This document shows, piece after piece, positions 1-8,339 of a stretch of 64,000 bases of DNA. The notes under the pieces were generated by a model, which did not search any database, was not told the DNA's origin, and saw nothing but the letters and a program-made list of their open reading frames with translations. Origin of the DNA: Bdellovibrio bacteriovorus (lineage in GTDB: Bacteria > Bdellovibrionota > Bdellovibrionia > Bdellovibrionales > Bdellovibrionaceae); contig NZ_LUKF01000002.1 of the NCBI RefSeq assembly GCF_001592755.1, positions 160,608 through 224,607 of the forward strand, in the 5' to 3' direction. A program made the position numbers and the translations under genes. Position 1 is the stretch's first letter, and each line of letters begins with the position of its first letter.

Positions 1-2
1 TT

Positions 3-44
3 GAAAAGGTGGCTCAGTTAGAGAAAATCCGCGGCCGCTCTTAA
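3..44 (+). CDS. C-terminal tail of an upstream gene (partial)
   Basis: Thirteen codons are open from the left edge to a TAA at 42-44, reading EKVAQLEKIRGRS. The composition (Lys, Glu, Gln, Leu) suits the end of a helical protein, but no family can be assigned from this fragment. It may equally be chance reading; the only support is the open frame and the fact that the next start codon lies 59 bases further on. Confidence 0.35.
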   Translation, partial: EKVAQLEKIRGRS

Positions 45-86
45 GTCTAGTTCCCCTGAAAACTGCTGAAAATTCCAGAACGTTCC

Positions 87-94
87 GCCGATAA
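87..94 (+). promoter_or_regulatory. Sigma-28 (FliA)-type -10 box candidate
   Basis: A perfect GCCGATAA octamer, the enterobacterial FliA -10 consensus, lies eight bases before the start codon at 103. Fifteen bases upstream, at 68-71, is GAAA, one mismatch from the TAAA core of the FliA -35. Identical octamers sit at the same distance before the genes at 16755 and 31690. The role is inferred. Confidence 0.45.
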
Positions 95-102
95 GAAGAG
101 CG

Positions 103-864
103 ATGAAAGGCTTGCTTGCTCTTCTTTTCAGTTTGAATGCATCTGTGGTTTCCGCGAACGACGGTTTGCATTCCTTTGTCAAAGGCCTGGATACCACCCT
201 TAAATATGTCCATCGCGCAGATTCGCGTCCTTGCGAAAATGAAGCTTTGATCCCGGCCTCTTCACAAAGTGCAAAGTATCAAGGCAAAGCGGTCACGGCA
301 CTTTCTGAATCCGATGCGCAAGCTTTGTTTCGCGAAATGCAGTCACACACCGAAATCCCCTTTGATTTTGCCATCGCCGGCTGCGAAGAACGCGCTCACG
401 AAATGTCGCGCCTTATGCTGCTAAAAGGCGTCCGCCCTTTAAAAATGTTTGCCTCTGTGGATGAAAACAAATCTCCGCGACTTGAAGTCCCGCATCCAAA
501 TGGCAAAGACAAACGCCGCTGGAAATTCCATGTGGCGCCACTGGTGATGGTGCGAATCAACGGTAAAGAGGTCCCTTACATCATTGATCCGTCCATGGAA
601 AAAAAGGCCGTGCCTTTGCAAGAGTGGAAAAAGCACATGACTTTGCATGATCCCAAAATTCCAGTGATGATGGATGCAACAATAGCTGAGCAGTATGACA
701 TCTCGGGACGTTATGTCCGTCCTTTCAGCGACGAAAGCTGGAATCGCGCCAACCAAGAAAAGCTCAAAGAGTTTAAAGAATATTCAAAAGATCCTGACGG
801 AGAAAACAATTATCTTTTCCAGATGCAACGGGATCTTGAACGTATGGATATGATGGACAACTAG
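103..864 (+). CDS. Secreted protein-glutaminase-like deamidase
   Basis: The 253-residue product starts with a short signal peptide (about residues 1-18, ending near Val-Ser-Ala-Asn). Its middle resembles bacterial protein-glutaminase, which deamidates glutamine side chains in proteins using a Cys-His-Asp triad. The probable triad is Cys94 in GCEERAH, His143 in KFHVAPL and Asp162 in IIDPSM, in the same order and with spacing similar to the characterised enzyme. The C-terminal 80 residues are charged and helical. A purine-rich AAGAAG lies just before the ATG and a sigma-28-like box lies further upstream. Secretion by a predator would fit modification of prey proteins, but the substrate is unknown. 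The family assignment rests on the triad motifs and is fairly firm; the role is inferred. Confidence 0.7.
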   Translation: MKGLLALLFSLNASVVSANDGLHSFVKGLDTTLKYVHRADSRPCENEALIPASSQSAKYQGKAVTALSESDAQALFREMQSHTEIPFDFAIAGCEERAHEMSRLMLLKGVRPLKMFASVDENKSPRLEVPHPNGKDKRRWKFHVAPLVMVRINGKEVPYIIDPSMEKKAVPLQEWKKHMTLHDPKIPVMMDATIAEQYDISGRYVRPFSDESWNRANQEKLKEFKEYSKDPDGENNYLFQMQRDLERMDMMDN

Positions 865-981
865 CTGCCAATCAGCAAATCAGATTCTTGTTTAAATGAC
901 TAATTATTAATACTTCATTTTTTCCTACTTGGGCCCTCTGATCCGTCAGATATTTATAGCCAGGACAGGCTACGAGGTCCC

Positions 982-3531
982 ATGAAAATAAAGATCAATG
1001 ACAAAACCAAACGTGTCGGATTCTACCTTGTCGGTCCCTTGTGTATCGCGCTTCTTGCTGCGTTTATTTATTTCACTCGCTACACGCCTTGGGAAATACC
1101 CAACCCTGCCCCCTTCTTAGTTCTTATCGTTATTCTTTCTTGTTTTTACGGCGGATTCAAACCGGGCATCATAACCAGTTTACTGGCCTGGCTTTACATC
1201 GCCTACTACTACAGCTCCTTGAATTCGGTGATTGACCTTCAAGAAGACATGCAAAAAAGACTTATCAGTTGGGGATTGACCTTCCCCGCCGTCAGCATTG
1301 CCGTGGGACTTTTAAAAGGACGTTCAGAAGCCCATCTTCAAAGAGAGATCAATCAACGACGCCTTCGTGAAGAAGAACTGCAAGGTTCCGAAGAGCGCAC
1401 CCGCGCGATTTTAAACTCTGCCAATGATGCCTTTATTGCCATTGATACGAATAGCCGTATCCGCGAATGGAATGTCCAAGCGGAAAAAACTTTTGGCTGG
1501 ACTCGCGAGGAAGTGATAGACAAACGTTTAACCGACATCATTATTCCCGAGGACTATCACAAAGCGCATTTGCAAGGCTTGGATCGCTTTCGTTTAACCG
1601 GCGAAGGCCCCATCATCAACAAACGCATCGAAGTTCCCGCGAAACACAAATCTGGTTTAATCATCATGGTTGAGCTGACGGTCTATCCCATCCGAAGAAA
1701 AGATGAATTGATCTTCGGCGCATTCTTAAGGGACATCACTGAAAAAAAACACGAGGATCAGCTTAATATTCTTCAGTATCAGATCACCCGCATCCTAACG
1801 GAAGAAAGCACTTTGAAAGCGGCGGTTCCACGAATTCTTGAAACTTTGGGTGTGGGACTTAAATGGCCTCTTGTTGAACTGTGGCTGACCGACAAAAGAC
1901 GTCAAAACTTTTACTACACTGACAATTGGAGTGAAGCTCCCGAACTGCGCGATAAGTTTTTAAGCATCAGTCACCAACTGTTCCTACCAAAGGAAAAAGG
2001 CCTCTTCCCGCAAACTGAAGGAGTGCTTCACCCTGTTCACATAACCTCCGCGCTGAAAAACTCTGACTATCCGCGAGCTAAAGTAGTCGAAGTCGCGGGT
2101 TTTCAATCTTTGATTTACTGTCCCCTGGTAGACAACGACATTATCGGGACTCTTTGCTTTTTGCACACTGAAAAAATCGCGCCCGATAAGCGTATGATGG
2201 AAACCTTAGATGATATTTCAAAACACATCAGTCTATTCATCCTGAGAACCTGGGCCGAAGAAGATCTCACCCGTCTTTCTAAGGAGCTAGAAATCAAAGT
2301 TCAACAGCGCACCGAAGAGCTTGCAATCGTCAACATGCAACTCAAGAAAGAGGCCGCTGAAAAACAAGTTCTTTACGAACAAGCGCAAACCGCCAATCGC
2401 CTGAAAGACGAATTTCTAGCGACCATCTCGCATGAACTCCGAACACCGATGAATGTGATTTTAGGACATAGCGAGCTTCTTTATGGTAACGAGTTGAATG
2501 AAAACGAAAAACAAAAATCTATTGAAGCGATTTACCGAAACACCAAAGCGCAAGTTCACATCGTTAGTGATATCCTGGATGTTTCACGATTCATCACCGG
2601 ACGCGTGCAATTGCATCTGGAAGTGGTTGATATGGCCGAAATCGTCGCGATGGCTGTGGAATCTATTCTGCCAGCGGCCAGTGCGAAAAACATTGATGTG
2701 AACGAAGTCAATTGTGGAGAGTGCTATATCTCTGGAGACCCAACAAGGCTTCAACAGATTCTTTGGAATTTGCTTTCGAATGCGGTGAAGTTCACTCCCC
2801 GCCATGGAAAAATTTTGGTGAAGCTTGAAAAAAATGGCTCCAATATTATTCTGACGGTTCGTGATTCGGGTAAAGGAATAGATCCCGCATTCTTACCTTA
2901 TGTCTTTGAACGCTTTCGTCAGGAAGACTCAAGCACAACCCGAAAATTCGGCGGACTGGGATTGGGCCTTGCTATTACGAAAAATCTTGTCGAAGCTCAT
3001 GGCGGCGCTATTCAGGTTCACAGTGATGGTAAAGGCACCGGTGCGACCTTCACTGCCATCTTCCCGATCACCGCCTTACGTCTTCCCGTCATTCCACCAG
3101 TTAAAGATTCCGAAGGACATGTGTCCTCGCGTTTACCGCTGAAAGGAATTAAGATCCTGGTCGTCGATGATCAGCCCGATGCCCAAGCTTTGATTCGCAC
3201 AATCTTGAAGAAAGCCGGAGCCGAAGCCACGGTCACTTCGACAGCGACAGAAGCCTTTAAGCTTTTAATAAAAATCAAACCGGATGTCTTGATCAGTGAT
3301 GTGGGCATGCCCGAAAAAGACGGTTACGAACTGATTAGCATGATTCGCCGGTTGCCGGCAGAAATGGGAGGCAACGTGAAAGCCATTTGCTTGACGGCCT
3401 ATGCCCACGAAGAAGATCACAAGAAAGCGTTGGATACGGGCTTTAATGAACACTTAGCAAAACCTGTTGAAGCAAAACAATTGATTCGCTCTGTGAGTAA
3501 ATTAGTGGGACGTTATGTCCCTTACCACTGA
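982..3531 (+). CDS. Hybrid sensor histidine kinase with PAS, GAF and receiver domains
   Basis: This 849-residue membrane sensor begins with about four hydrophobic helices (residues 10-112), similar to the DUF4118/KdpD-type membrane module. A PAS domain (about 138-258) and a GAF-like domain (about 268-425) follow, then a coiled segment. In the HisKA domain the phospho-accepting histidine is His484, in ATISHELRTP. The HATPase domain shows the N box (LWNLLSNAVKF), DSGKG and GLGLGLA. A C-terminal receiver carries acidic residues 729-730, phospho-acceptor Asp773 (ISDVGMP) and the conserved Lys in AKPVEA. It should autophosphorylate and pass phosphate internally or to a separate response regulator; none is adjacent. 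The signal sensed cannot be inferred. Its stop codon directly abuts the stop of the convergent globin gene. Confidence 0.92.
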   Translation: MKIKINDKTKRVGFYLVGPLCIALLAAFIYFTRYTPWEIPNPAPFLVLIVILSCFYGGFKPGIITSLLAWLYIAYYYSSLNSVIDLQEDMQKRLISWGLTFPAVSIAVGLLKGRSEAHLQREINQRRLREEELQGSEERTRAILNSANDAFIAIDTNSRIREWNVQAEKTFGWTREEVIDKRLTDIIIPEDYHKAHLQGLDRFRLTGEGPIINKRIEVPAKHKSGLIIMVELTVYPIRRKDELIFGAFLRDITEKKHEDQLNILQYQITRILTEESTLKAAVPRILETLGVGLKWPLVELWLTDKRRQNFYYTDNWSEAPELRDKFLSISHQLFLPKEKGLFPQTEGVLHPVHITSALKNSDYPRAKVVEVAGFQSLIYCPLVDNDIIGTLCFLHTEKIAPDKRMMETLDDISKHISLFILRTWAEEDLTRLSKELEIKVQQRTEELAIVNMQLKKEAAEKQVLYEQAQTANRLKDEFLATISHELRTPMNVILGHSELLYGNELNENEKQKSIEAIYRNTKAQVHIVSDILDVSRFITGRVQLHLEVVDMAEIVAMAVESILPAASAKNIDVNEVNCGECYISGDPTRLQQILWNLLSNAVKFTPRHGKILVKLEKNGSNIILTVRDSGKGIDPAFLPYVFERFRQEDSSTTRKFGGLGLGLAITKNLVEAHGGAIQVHSDGKGTGATFTAIFPITALRLPVIPPVKDSEGHVSSRLPLKGIKILVVDDQPDAQALIRTILKKAGAEATVTSTATEAFKLLIKIKPDVLISDVGMPEKDGYELISMIRRLPAEMGGNVKAICLTAYAHEEDHKKALDTGFNEHLAKPVEAKQLIRSVSKLVGRYVPYH

Positions 3532-3924
3532 TTACGCTTCCTCTTGATTGCGCATGTGATCCGCGAGTCTTAAAAGAGAATGTAAAAGCTCCGAACGCAA
3601 AGGCTCTTGAACATTTTCGTCTTCGAAAGCTTGCACCATGCAAAGCATCCATTGATCGCGCTCTGATTTACCGATTTTAAAAGGCAGGTGCCGCGCACGC
3701 ATACGCGGATGACCATACTTTTCAATAAAAAGACTGGGCCCGCCCAACCATCCACTTAAAAACATAAAAAGCTTTTCTTCGCTCCCTTGAAGATTTCCAG
3801 GGTGCATGTCTCGCACACCTTTGGCTTCAGGCATAGTGTCCATGATTTGATAAAAGCGCTTTACGATGCGGCGAAGAACTTCTTCGCCTCCTAAAAGTTC
3901 ATAGGGAGTTTTATTAGTGTCCAT
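3532..3924 (-). CDS. Group II truncated haemoglobin
   Basis: The 130-residue protein has the short 2-over-2 globin pattern. Visible landmarks are Tyr25 (B10, distal), His79 in MRARHLPF (F8, proximal haem ligand) and Trp92 in RDQWMLCM (G8, typical of group II). Proteins of this family bind oxygen or nitric oxide and are linked to NO detoxification or redox chemistry; the precise role here is unknown. The ATG at 3924 was chosen over longer in-frame starts because it begins the conserved globin fold. It overlaps the end of the upstream membrane-protein gene by 11 bases, which suggests translational coupling. Confidence 0.88.
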   Translation of the reverse strand: MDTNKTPYELLGGEEVLRRIVKRFYQIMDTMPEAKGVRDMHPGNLQGSEEKLFMFLSGWLGGPSLFIEKYGHPRMRARHLPFKIGKSERDQWMLCMVQAFEDENVQEPLRSELLHSLLRLADHMRNQEEA

Positions 3925-4375
3925 TAACTTCTTCAATATATTTAAAATAAGCCTTGCAGTAGGCGCTTTCTGTTTTAGCACGATTATAACGAATTGCCTT
4001 GTCCATTTTTCGCGCACTACATCGATTCAAGCCAGGGCCTATTAAACCTGTGGGGCGGCTCTTAATTATATCTGACATCTCTATCTGACAGTCTCCGCGA
4101 GCTTTCTGCCATAAGGACTGACAAAGCCCATGATCTAAGCTGTAACAGACACCTTGAGGCGTCGCAGATCCACAAGGCTCTTTGGCTAAGTCCTCTTCAA
4201 TCATTGCTGGCGAAACATAGGTCGCAATAACCACAATAAAAAGGATAATCAAGACGACAGTTCCAATGCCGTAGTCAATGTAGCGAGAGCTCAAGGTGTA
4301 CTTTGAGATCGGCTTAAAAAACATCAAAAGCAAACAGGCAATAAGTATGAGGCAATAGATGATGGTTTCTAGCAT
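3914..4375 (-). CDS. Small membrane protein with Cys-rich outer domain, upstream of globin
   Basis: No family is recognised. The 153 residues show two hydrophobic segments (about 2-20 and 35-54) and then a soluble domain of about 95 residues containing six cysteines (in CGSATPQGVC, GLCQS, GDCQ, NRCS and YCKAY). If that domain is periplasmic, the cysteines could form disulfides. The 3' end overlaps the start of the globin gene by 11 bases, so the two are probably co-translated. That pairing hints at a membrane partner in gas or redox chemistry, but this is only positional inference. Confidence 0.7.
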   Translation of the reverse strand: MLETIIYCLILIACLLLMFFKPISKYTLSSRYIDYGIGTVVLIILFIVVIATYVSPAMIEEDLAKEPCGSATPQGVCYSLDHGLCQSLWQKARGDCQIEMSDIIKSRPTGLIGPGLNRCSARKMDKAIRYNRAKTESAYCKAYFKYIEEVNGH

Positions 4376-4417
4376 CCCTTTATTATAGAGCCCGAAGATT
4401 CCCGAGCCAAATTACTT

Positions 4418-4446
4418 TTGACGAAAAGCTTTGGAGCTTCAATAAT
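4418..4446 (+). promoter_or_regulatory. Sigma-70-type promoter positioned for a leaderless mRNA
   Basis: TTGACG (4418-4423), a 17-base spacer, then AATAAT (4441-4446) is close to the housekeeping consensus. The expected transcription start is about 4453-4454, exactly at the ATG of the lipoprotein gene at 4454, which has no Shine-Dalgarno sequence at the proper distance. A leaderless transcript is therefore predicted. Confidence 0.6.
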
Positions 4447-4453
4447 TATACAG

Positions 4454-5437
4454 ATGAGACACCTCACTGCTATTTTGACAGTTTTTGTATTTCTTTTGTG
4501 CAGTTGCAAAGGCGATGGCACCGTGCCCGAGTTTGTCTCGGAACCCTCTGAAGAATCAAAGATCTCTGCCGCTGTCACGACCGCCTCATCCAATCCCAAT
4601 TGCACGGCTATTGTTCCTTTTTATTGGGAAATTGGAAATGCCACTTCGGTGCTAGCTTCAGGATCTGCCGGTAATGGAACGGTGACACGAACAACTAACA
4701 TGCCCATCGCTTCAGCTACAAAATGGCTTTTTGGGGCTTACGTTATTCAAAGGCTGAACGGCACTTTGGATAACACGACAGAAAAGCATTTACGAATGCT
4801 GGCAGGCTACACGAGCTTTGGCAATCTTTCCTGCATTGGCACCAACACAGTTCAAGAATGCGCCAATGTTGGTACGAACTCGCAGTACACGGCAGCGAAT
4901 GACAATAAATTCTTTTACGGCGGAGGCCACTTTCAAAAATGGGCTGTCGATAACGCCATGGGCACTTTAACTCGAGCGCAACTTCGCACTGAATTTCAAA
5001 CGCAGTTAGGTGCAGATGTTGAGCTGACATTTGGCTCGCCCCAATTGGCTGGCGGAGTGAATACCAATGCCGCAAACTACGCGCGGTTCTTACAAAAAGT
5101 TTTAGGTAGTCAACTTCTCATTCGCACATACTTGGGAGCGAACTCCACGTGCACTCTTCCTGCGGTATGTCCTTCCGCCATTTCGAGCCCCGTTCCCGTA
5201 GCTTGGCATTACTCGTACGGACATTGGGTCGAGGATGATGAATCCGGCGATGGCAGCTTTAGCAGCGCGGGTCTTTTTGGATTCTACCCGTGGATCAATG
5301 CCTCTAAGACTTTGTACGGAATCATTTCTAGAAATGAAGTCCCCGCCGGTGGAGGTAACGAAATCGGTTCGGGATGGGCCTCTTACTTATGCGGACGCGA
5401 GATTCGTCAAGCTTACGAAACCGGCGTCGCCAGATAA
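4454..5437 (+). CDS. Serine-hydrolase-like lipoprotein (beta-lactamase/PBP-like fold)
   Basis: The 327-residue product starts at the ATG at 4454, giving a lipoprotein signal ending in LLCSCKGDG. A Ser-Ala-Thr-Lys sequence in PIASATKWLF fits the SxxK nucleophile motif of class C beta-lactamase/penicillin-binding-type serine hydrolases. Downstream regions such as SSAGLFGFYPW and LYGIISRNE resemble the C-terminal strand region of that fold, but a clear YxN and KTG-type triad motif could not be identified. The substrate is unknown; peptidoglycan, esters or peptides are all possible. No Shine-Dalgarno precedes this ATG, consistent with the leaderless promoter placed directly upstream. The stop abuts that of the next convergent gene. 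Confidence 0.6.
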   Translation: MRHLTAILTVFVFLLCSCKGDGTVPEFVSEPSEESKISAAVTTASSNPNCTAIVPFYWEIGNATSVLASGSAGNGTVTRTTNMPIASATKWLFGAYVIQRLNGTLDNTTEKHLRMLAGYTSFGNLSCIGTNTVQECANVGTNSQYTAANDNKFFYGGGHFQKWAVDNAMGTLTRAQLRTEFQTQLGADVELTFGSPQLAGGVNTNAANYARFLQKVLGSQLLIRTYLGANSTCTLPAVCPSAISSPVPVAWHYSYGHWVEDDESGDGSFSSAGLFGFYPWINASKTLYGIISRNEVPAGGGNEIGSGWASYLCGREIRQAYETGVAR

Positions 5438-6571
5438 CTACTTTTGCAATTTAAAATAAATCGCCGTCTGCGCGGTCTCATTGATCACACGCTGAGAGAT
5501 CGCGGGCACATTGGCGAAGTATCCAAAAGCGCGAAGTTGATTTGTCTTGATCGTCGTCTTGGTGGGATTTGCTAAGTTCCAGGTGCTTTGAAATTTTACC
5601 TGGTTAAAATCTGCATTCCAGTTGAACTGGGAAAAGTTCGCTTCTCCCCACTGATGAACCATATTCGCCAGGTGGCAGCTCGCGCAATCAATTGTTCCTG
5701 GGTTGTGACGTTCGGGATTTTCGTACTCTAAAGCTCGCCCCAAAACTTCTCGAATCTGCGCTTCCGTGAATTTCTTTTTCACGCTCCAAGAGTCCGCCGT
5801 CAGCTTTGAAAATTCAGGATCATGCTCTTCCGGCGCGGGCATCATGCCGCCCGAAAAACTTTGGAACTGAGATGAGCTTTGAATCACTCCTTGCGTCTGT
5901 CCGCGAATACGCGGAATGGCCATGGGTTTTGCCTGACCGTTGATCACATCAAAGCCTGAAAAAATCCAAAGCTGCTCTCCTGCCATCACATTCATGGCCG
6001 TCATGCGAATTAAGTTATTTTCTCCGCAGAAATTCAAAATCAAAGAGCGAAGGTACTTCCAGTAAGCTCCTTGAAGACCTTCTTTCTTTAAGCGGGGATG
6101 AATTTGCAAGGCATCTTGGCTAGAACCTGAAGACAGTTTTTGCCATGCCTGCCACACTTTTTTAAAAGATTCGTCATCAAACTCATAGAAACTATGAATG
6201 GCCGCATCGCGAGTATCCGCGCTGCCCTCTTCGTGAAATACCGGTTGCCATACCAATCGAATTTGACGTCGACACGAAAGCGGGCCTTCGCCTTCGGTAA
6301 AACAAGGATCAATGCGCACACCTACGACCTGCAAGGCTTGTTTCCAGATGATGTGATTAGGAACTTCAGGAACTAGTTGAACGATTTCTTGATAAGTTTT
6401 CTTAGAAAGCAAGGGACCTTGCGCCCCATTGTCTTCAGGTTTTAGCACCAAAGACATTTCATGTTCTTGAGGCAAAGGAAGAAGAATTGTCAGATCATTC
6501 AAGCTCATGGCAAGAGCCTGAGTCGAGGCCGATAAAAAACCTAAAACAAGAACAAGAGCCGTGATTTTCAT
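5438..6571 (-). CDS. Secreted protein with single CxxCH haem-binding motif
   Basis: The 377-residue protein has a signal peptide (about 1-21, ending ALAM). Its only recognised motif is CASCH at residues 296-300, the covalent haem c attachment sequence. The remainder does not match a cytochrome c family I know: about 270 residues precede the motif, and the tail has repeated Asn/Phe/Trp-rich segments. Met and His residues around the motif (for example in LANMVHQW) could supply the second axial ligand. It is probably a periplasmic or outer-membrane-associated monohaem protein. The alternative is a zinc or disulfide site in a non-haem protein. Gene limits are clear. Confidence 0.6.
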   Translation of the reverse strand: MKITALVLVLGFLSASTQALAMSLNDLTILLPLPQEHEMSLVLKPEDNGAQGPLLSKKTYQEIVQLVPEVPNHIIWKQALQVVGVRIDPCFTEGEGPLSCRRQIRLVWQPVFHEEGSADTRDAAIHSFYEFDDESFKKVWQAWQKLSSGSSQDALQIHPRLKKEGLQGAYWKYLRSLILNFCGENNLIRMTAMNVMAGEQLWIFSGFDVINGQAKPMAIPRIRGQTQGVIQSSSQFQSFSGGMMPAPEEHDPEFSKLTADSWSVKKKFTEAQIREVLGRALEYENPERHNPGTIDCASCHLANMVHQWGEANFSQFNWNADFNQVKFQSTWNLANPTKTTIKTNQLRAFGYFANVPAISQRVINETAQTAIYFKLQK

Positions 6572-6670
6572 GGGCTTCTTTTTTCAGAACACAGGTCGGA
6601 TTTCAATCTTTTATCCATAAATGAAAATCTAATGAATCTATGTTCCGACAAAGACCTTCGCCGCATAAAG

Positions 6671-6694
6671 ACAAAGGGGCTTAAAGCCCCTTTT
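6671..6694 (-). terminator. Intrinsic terminator after the SnoaL-like gene
   Basis: AAAGGGGCTT and AAGCCCCTTT form a ten-base inverted repeat around a very small loop, followed on the minus strand by a T-rich stretch. It lies just beyond the stop codon of the minus-strand gene ending at 6702. Confidence 0.7.
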
Positions 6695-6701
6695 CGATCG
6701 T

Positions 6702-7112
6702 TTACATCGTATAGAAAAATTCTTCTTTAACGATTTTGCCGTTGGCGACGGTATAAAGAGCAACCTCTTCCATCTGCCAGCGTTTGCCCGACTTTTTCTC
6801 AGACACGTCCATTTTGTAGTGAACGGCAAAGCGATCGCCGTGAGGATAAGGGCCCGAGGCCTCCATAGAGTGAACTTCCATCTGTTCGTCCCACTCCTTA
6901 TTTTTTTTGCGAATGGCCTCGATTCCACGCATGTGTGCGGGCATGCCAGGCATGCTCGCGGCTTCTTTGCTTTCGATGTTTTCAGAATAAAGCCAGTCAA
7001 TGGCTTTCATGTTGTCGCCGCGCTTGCAAAGCTCGACAAGTTTTTTTCCCACTTCCATGGTTTCTTTAGAAGGTTGTTGAGAGGGTTGCGATTGTTGAGA
7101 TGAAGTCTCCAT
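6702..7112 (-). CDS. SnoaL-like / NTF2-fold protein
   Basis: This 136-residue cytoplasmic protein has a Gln/Ser-rich start followed by a pattern typical of the SnoaL/DUF4440 cone-shaped fold: a helix with YSENIESKE, then GIEAIRKKNKEW, strands in HGDRFAVHYKMDV, and a final pair VALYTVANGKIVKEEFFY. Members include small enzymes and ligand-binding proteins, so function cannot be stated. The Shine-Dalgarno AAGGAG is six bases from the ATG and lies inside an inverted repeat that may hide it (see 7119-7159). A terminator follows the gene. Confidence 0.75.
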   Translation of the reverse strand: METSSQQSQPSQQPSKETMEVGKKLVELCKRGDNMKAIDWLYSENIESKEAASMPGMPAHMRGIEAIRKKNKEWDEQMEVHSMEASGPYPHGDRFAVHYKMDVSEKKSGKRWQMEEVALYTVANGKIVKEEFFYTM

Positions 7113-7118
7113 CCAGAT

Positions 7119-7159
7119 CTCCTTTTTTCTTTAGCACGATCATGCTTTGAAAAAAGGAG
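7119..7159 (-). promoter_or_regulatory. Hairpin sequestering the Shine-Dalgarno of the gene at 7112
   Basis: On the minus strand CTCCTTTTTTC (7159-7149) and GAAAAAAGGAG (7129-7119) are perfect 11-base complements. An inner AGCA/TGCT stem caps a six-base loop. The second arm contains AAGGAG, the ribosome-binding site of the next gene. No T-run follows, so it is not a typical terminator. An RNA thermometer or a translational switch is possible. Confidence 0.5.
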
Positions 7160-7176
7160 TCTGAGGAGATGTAACT

Positions 7177-8058
7177 CTACAAGGAAACTTCCGGTTCTTT
7201 TTCGGGCGCTATCTCCAAATCATCAAAGAAGGATAGATTTCTTTCTTCAATGATTTTTCTGGCCTCGCGCGATTGCGAACCCTTGGTGGAAACCAGTTTA
7301 TTTTTAAATGGATCTACTTTGCTGATATTGAAATCGCGGACACGTTCTTCTGCCACCTTACAGTATTCTTGCGCGATGTCGATGCCGATAAACTGACGTC
7401 CCAGTTTTTTTGCCGCGACCGCCGTGGTCCCCGAGCCGATAAAAGGATCAAGAACAGTTTTCGCTTCCGTCGATGAAATAATTCTTTCCGCTAAAGCTAA
7501 TGGAAATGGCGAAGGATGATCATTATTCATCTCTTGTGAAAAACTCCAGACATCACCACAGGCATTGGCTTGCGGTGATAGTTTGAACTCGGGCTTAGCG
7601 ATAAGATAGATCACTTCGTATGTAGGCAGGAAGTAGCCCGGATTAAAATTAATGCCACCCGCTCTTTGCCAAATAATAATTTGACGCACAGGAAAGCCAC
7701 TGACGATATCCTGTCTGTCTTGAAGCAATCCATTTTGCACGCGCCACTTGTGAATATAAAAAAGAGCTCCGTCAGATTTCAAAGTCCGCATGGTTTCGGC
7801 AATCACGGCTCTTTGCCAACTGACGTATTCACTATGAGGCATATTGTCGTCGTGGTTAGGGTAGCCCTTCAACAAAGCGGCTTTAGACCACTTTCCTCCG
7901 CGACCGTCTTTCAGACCGTTCCCAGAAGAGTTTTTTAAATTGTATGGAGGAGAAGTCACCGCAAGATCAATCGAACAATCCGGGATTTTCTGAAGAGTCT
8001 CTAAGGCATCGCCACAAATAATCTGATCTAAAAATGAAGCCAAGTTATCAGCGTCCAT
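7177..8058 (-). CDS. Beta-class DNA methyltransferase, apparently orphan
   Basis: The 293-residue protein has catalytic motif IV TSPPYN (residues 35-40) near the N terminus and the AdoMet-binding motif I DPFIGSG (204-210) later, separated by the probable target-recognition region. This is the beta-class order. A Ser-Pro-Pro-Tyr core is frequent in N4-cytosine enzymes but also occurs in N6-adenine enzymes, so the modified base is left open. After motif I comes GRQFIGIDIAQEY, the usual segment contacting AdoMet. No restriction endonuclease is adjacent, so it may be a solitary regulatory or protective enzyme. The 55-residue charged C-terminal tail shows no known motif. Confidence 0.88.
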   Translation of the reverse strand: MDADNLASFLDQIICGDALETLQKIPDCSIDLAVTSPPYNLKNSSGNGLKDGRGGKWSKAALLKGYPNHDDNMPHSEYVSWQRAVIAETMRTLKSDGALFYIHKWRVQNGLLQDRQDIVSGFPVRQIIIWQRAGGINFNPGYFLPTYEVIYLIAKPEFKLSPQANACGDVWSFSQEMNNDHPSPFPLALAERIISSTEAKTVLDPFIGSGTTAVAAKKLGRQFIGIDIAQEYCKVAEERVRDFNISKVDPFKNKLVSTKGSQSREARKIIEERNLSFFDDLEIAPEKEPEVSL

Positions 8059-8339
8059 CGCATCCCCTCCTGCAACGTCTCAAGGGCTTTTTTTAAATTA
8101 TGCCGATAGAAATTACGCAAGAGGACTATTTTGAGTTTCACCTCGACCATTTCATTCCAAAGCTTTACGGACCTGTCGGCAAACCGTCACTTACCGAGGT
8201 GTCGGCACTTGAAGCTGTCGAAATCCCAACACCTTCACCGTCAAAACCTTTTAAATTTCCAAAGAGGCTCTTATTTTTTGGCAATGTCATTGCTTTCTAT
8301 TTTTACAAAACTCATGGACCAAAAGAAAAAGGAGGCCCT

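Noticed and set aside
8100..8339. In-frame upstream extension of the micropeptide gene (107 residues in total)
   Set aside because: No ribosome site at 8100, composition is not protein-like, and a perfect Shine-Dalgarno supports the ATG at 8340.
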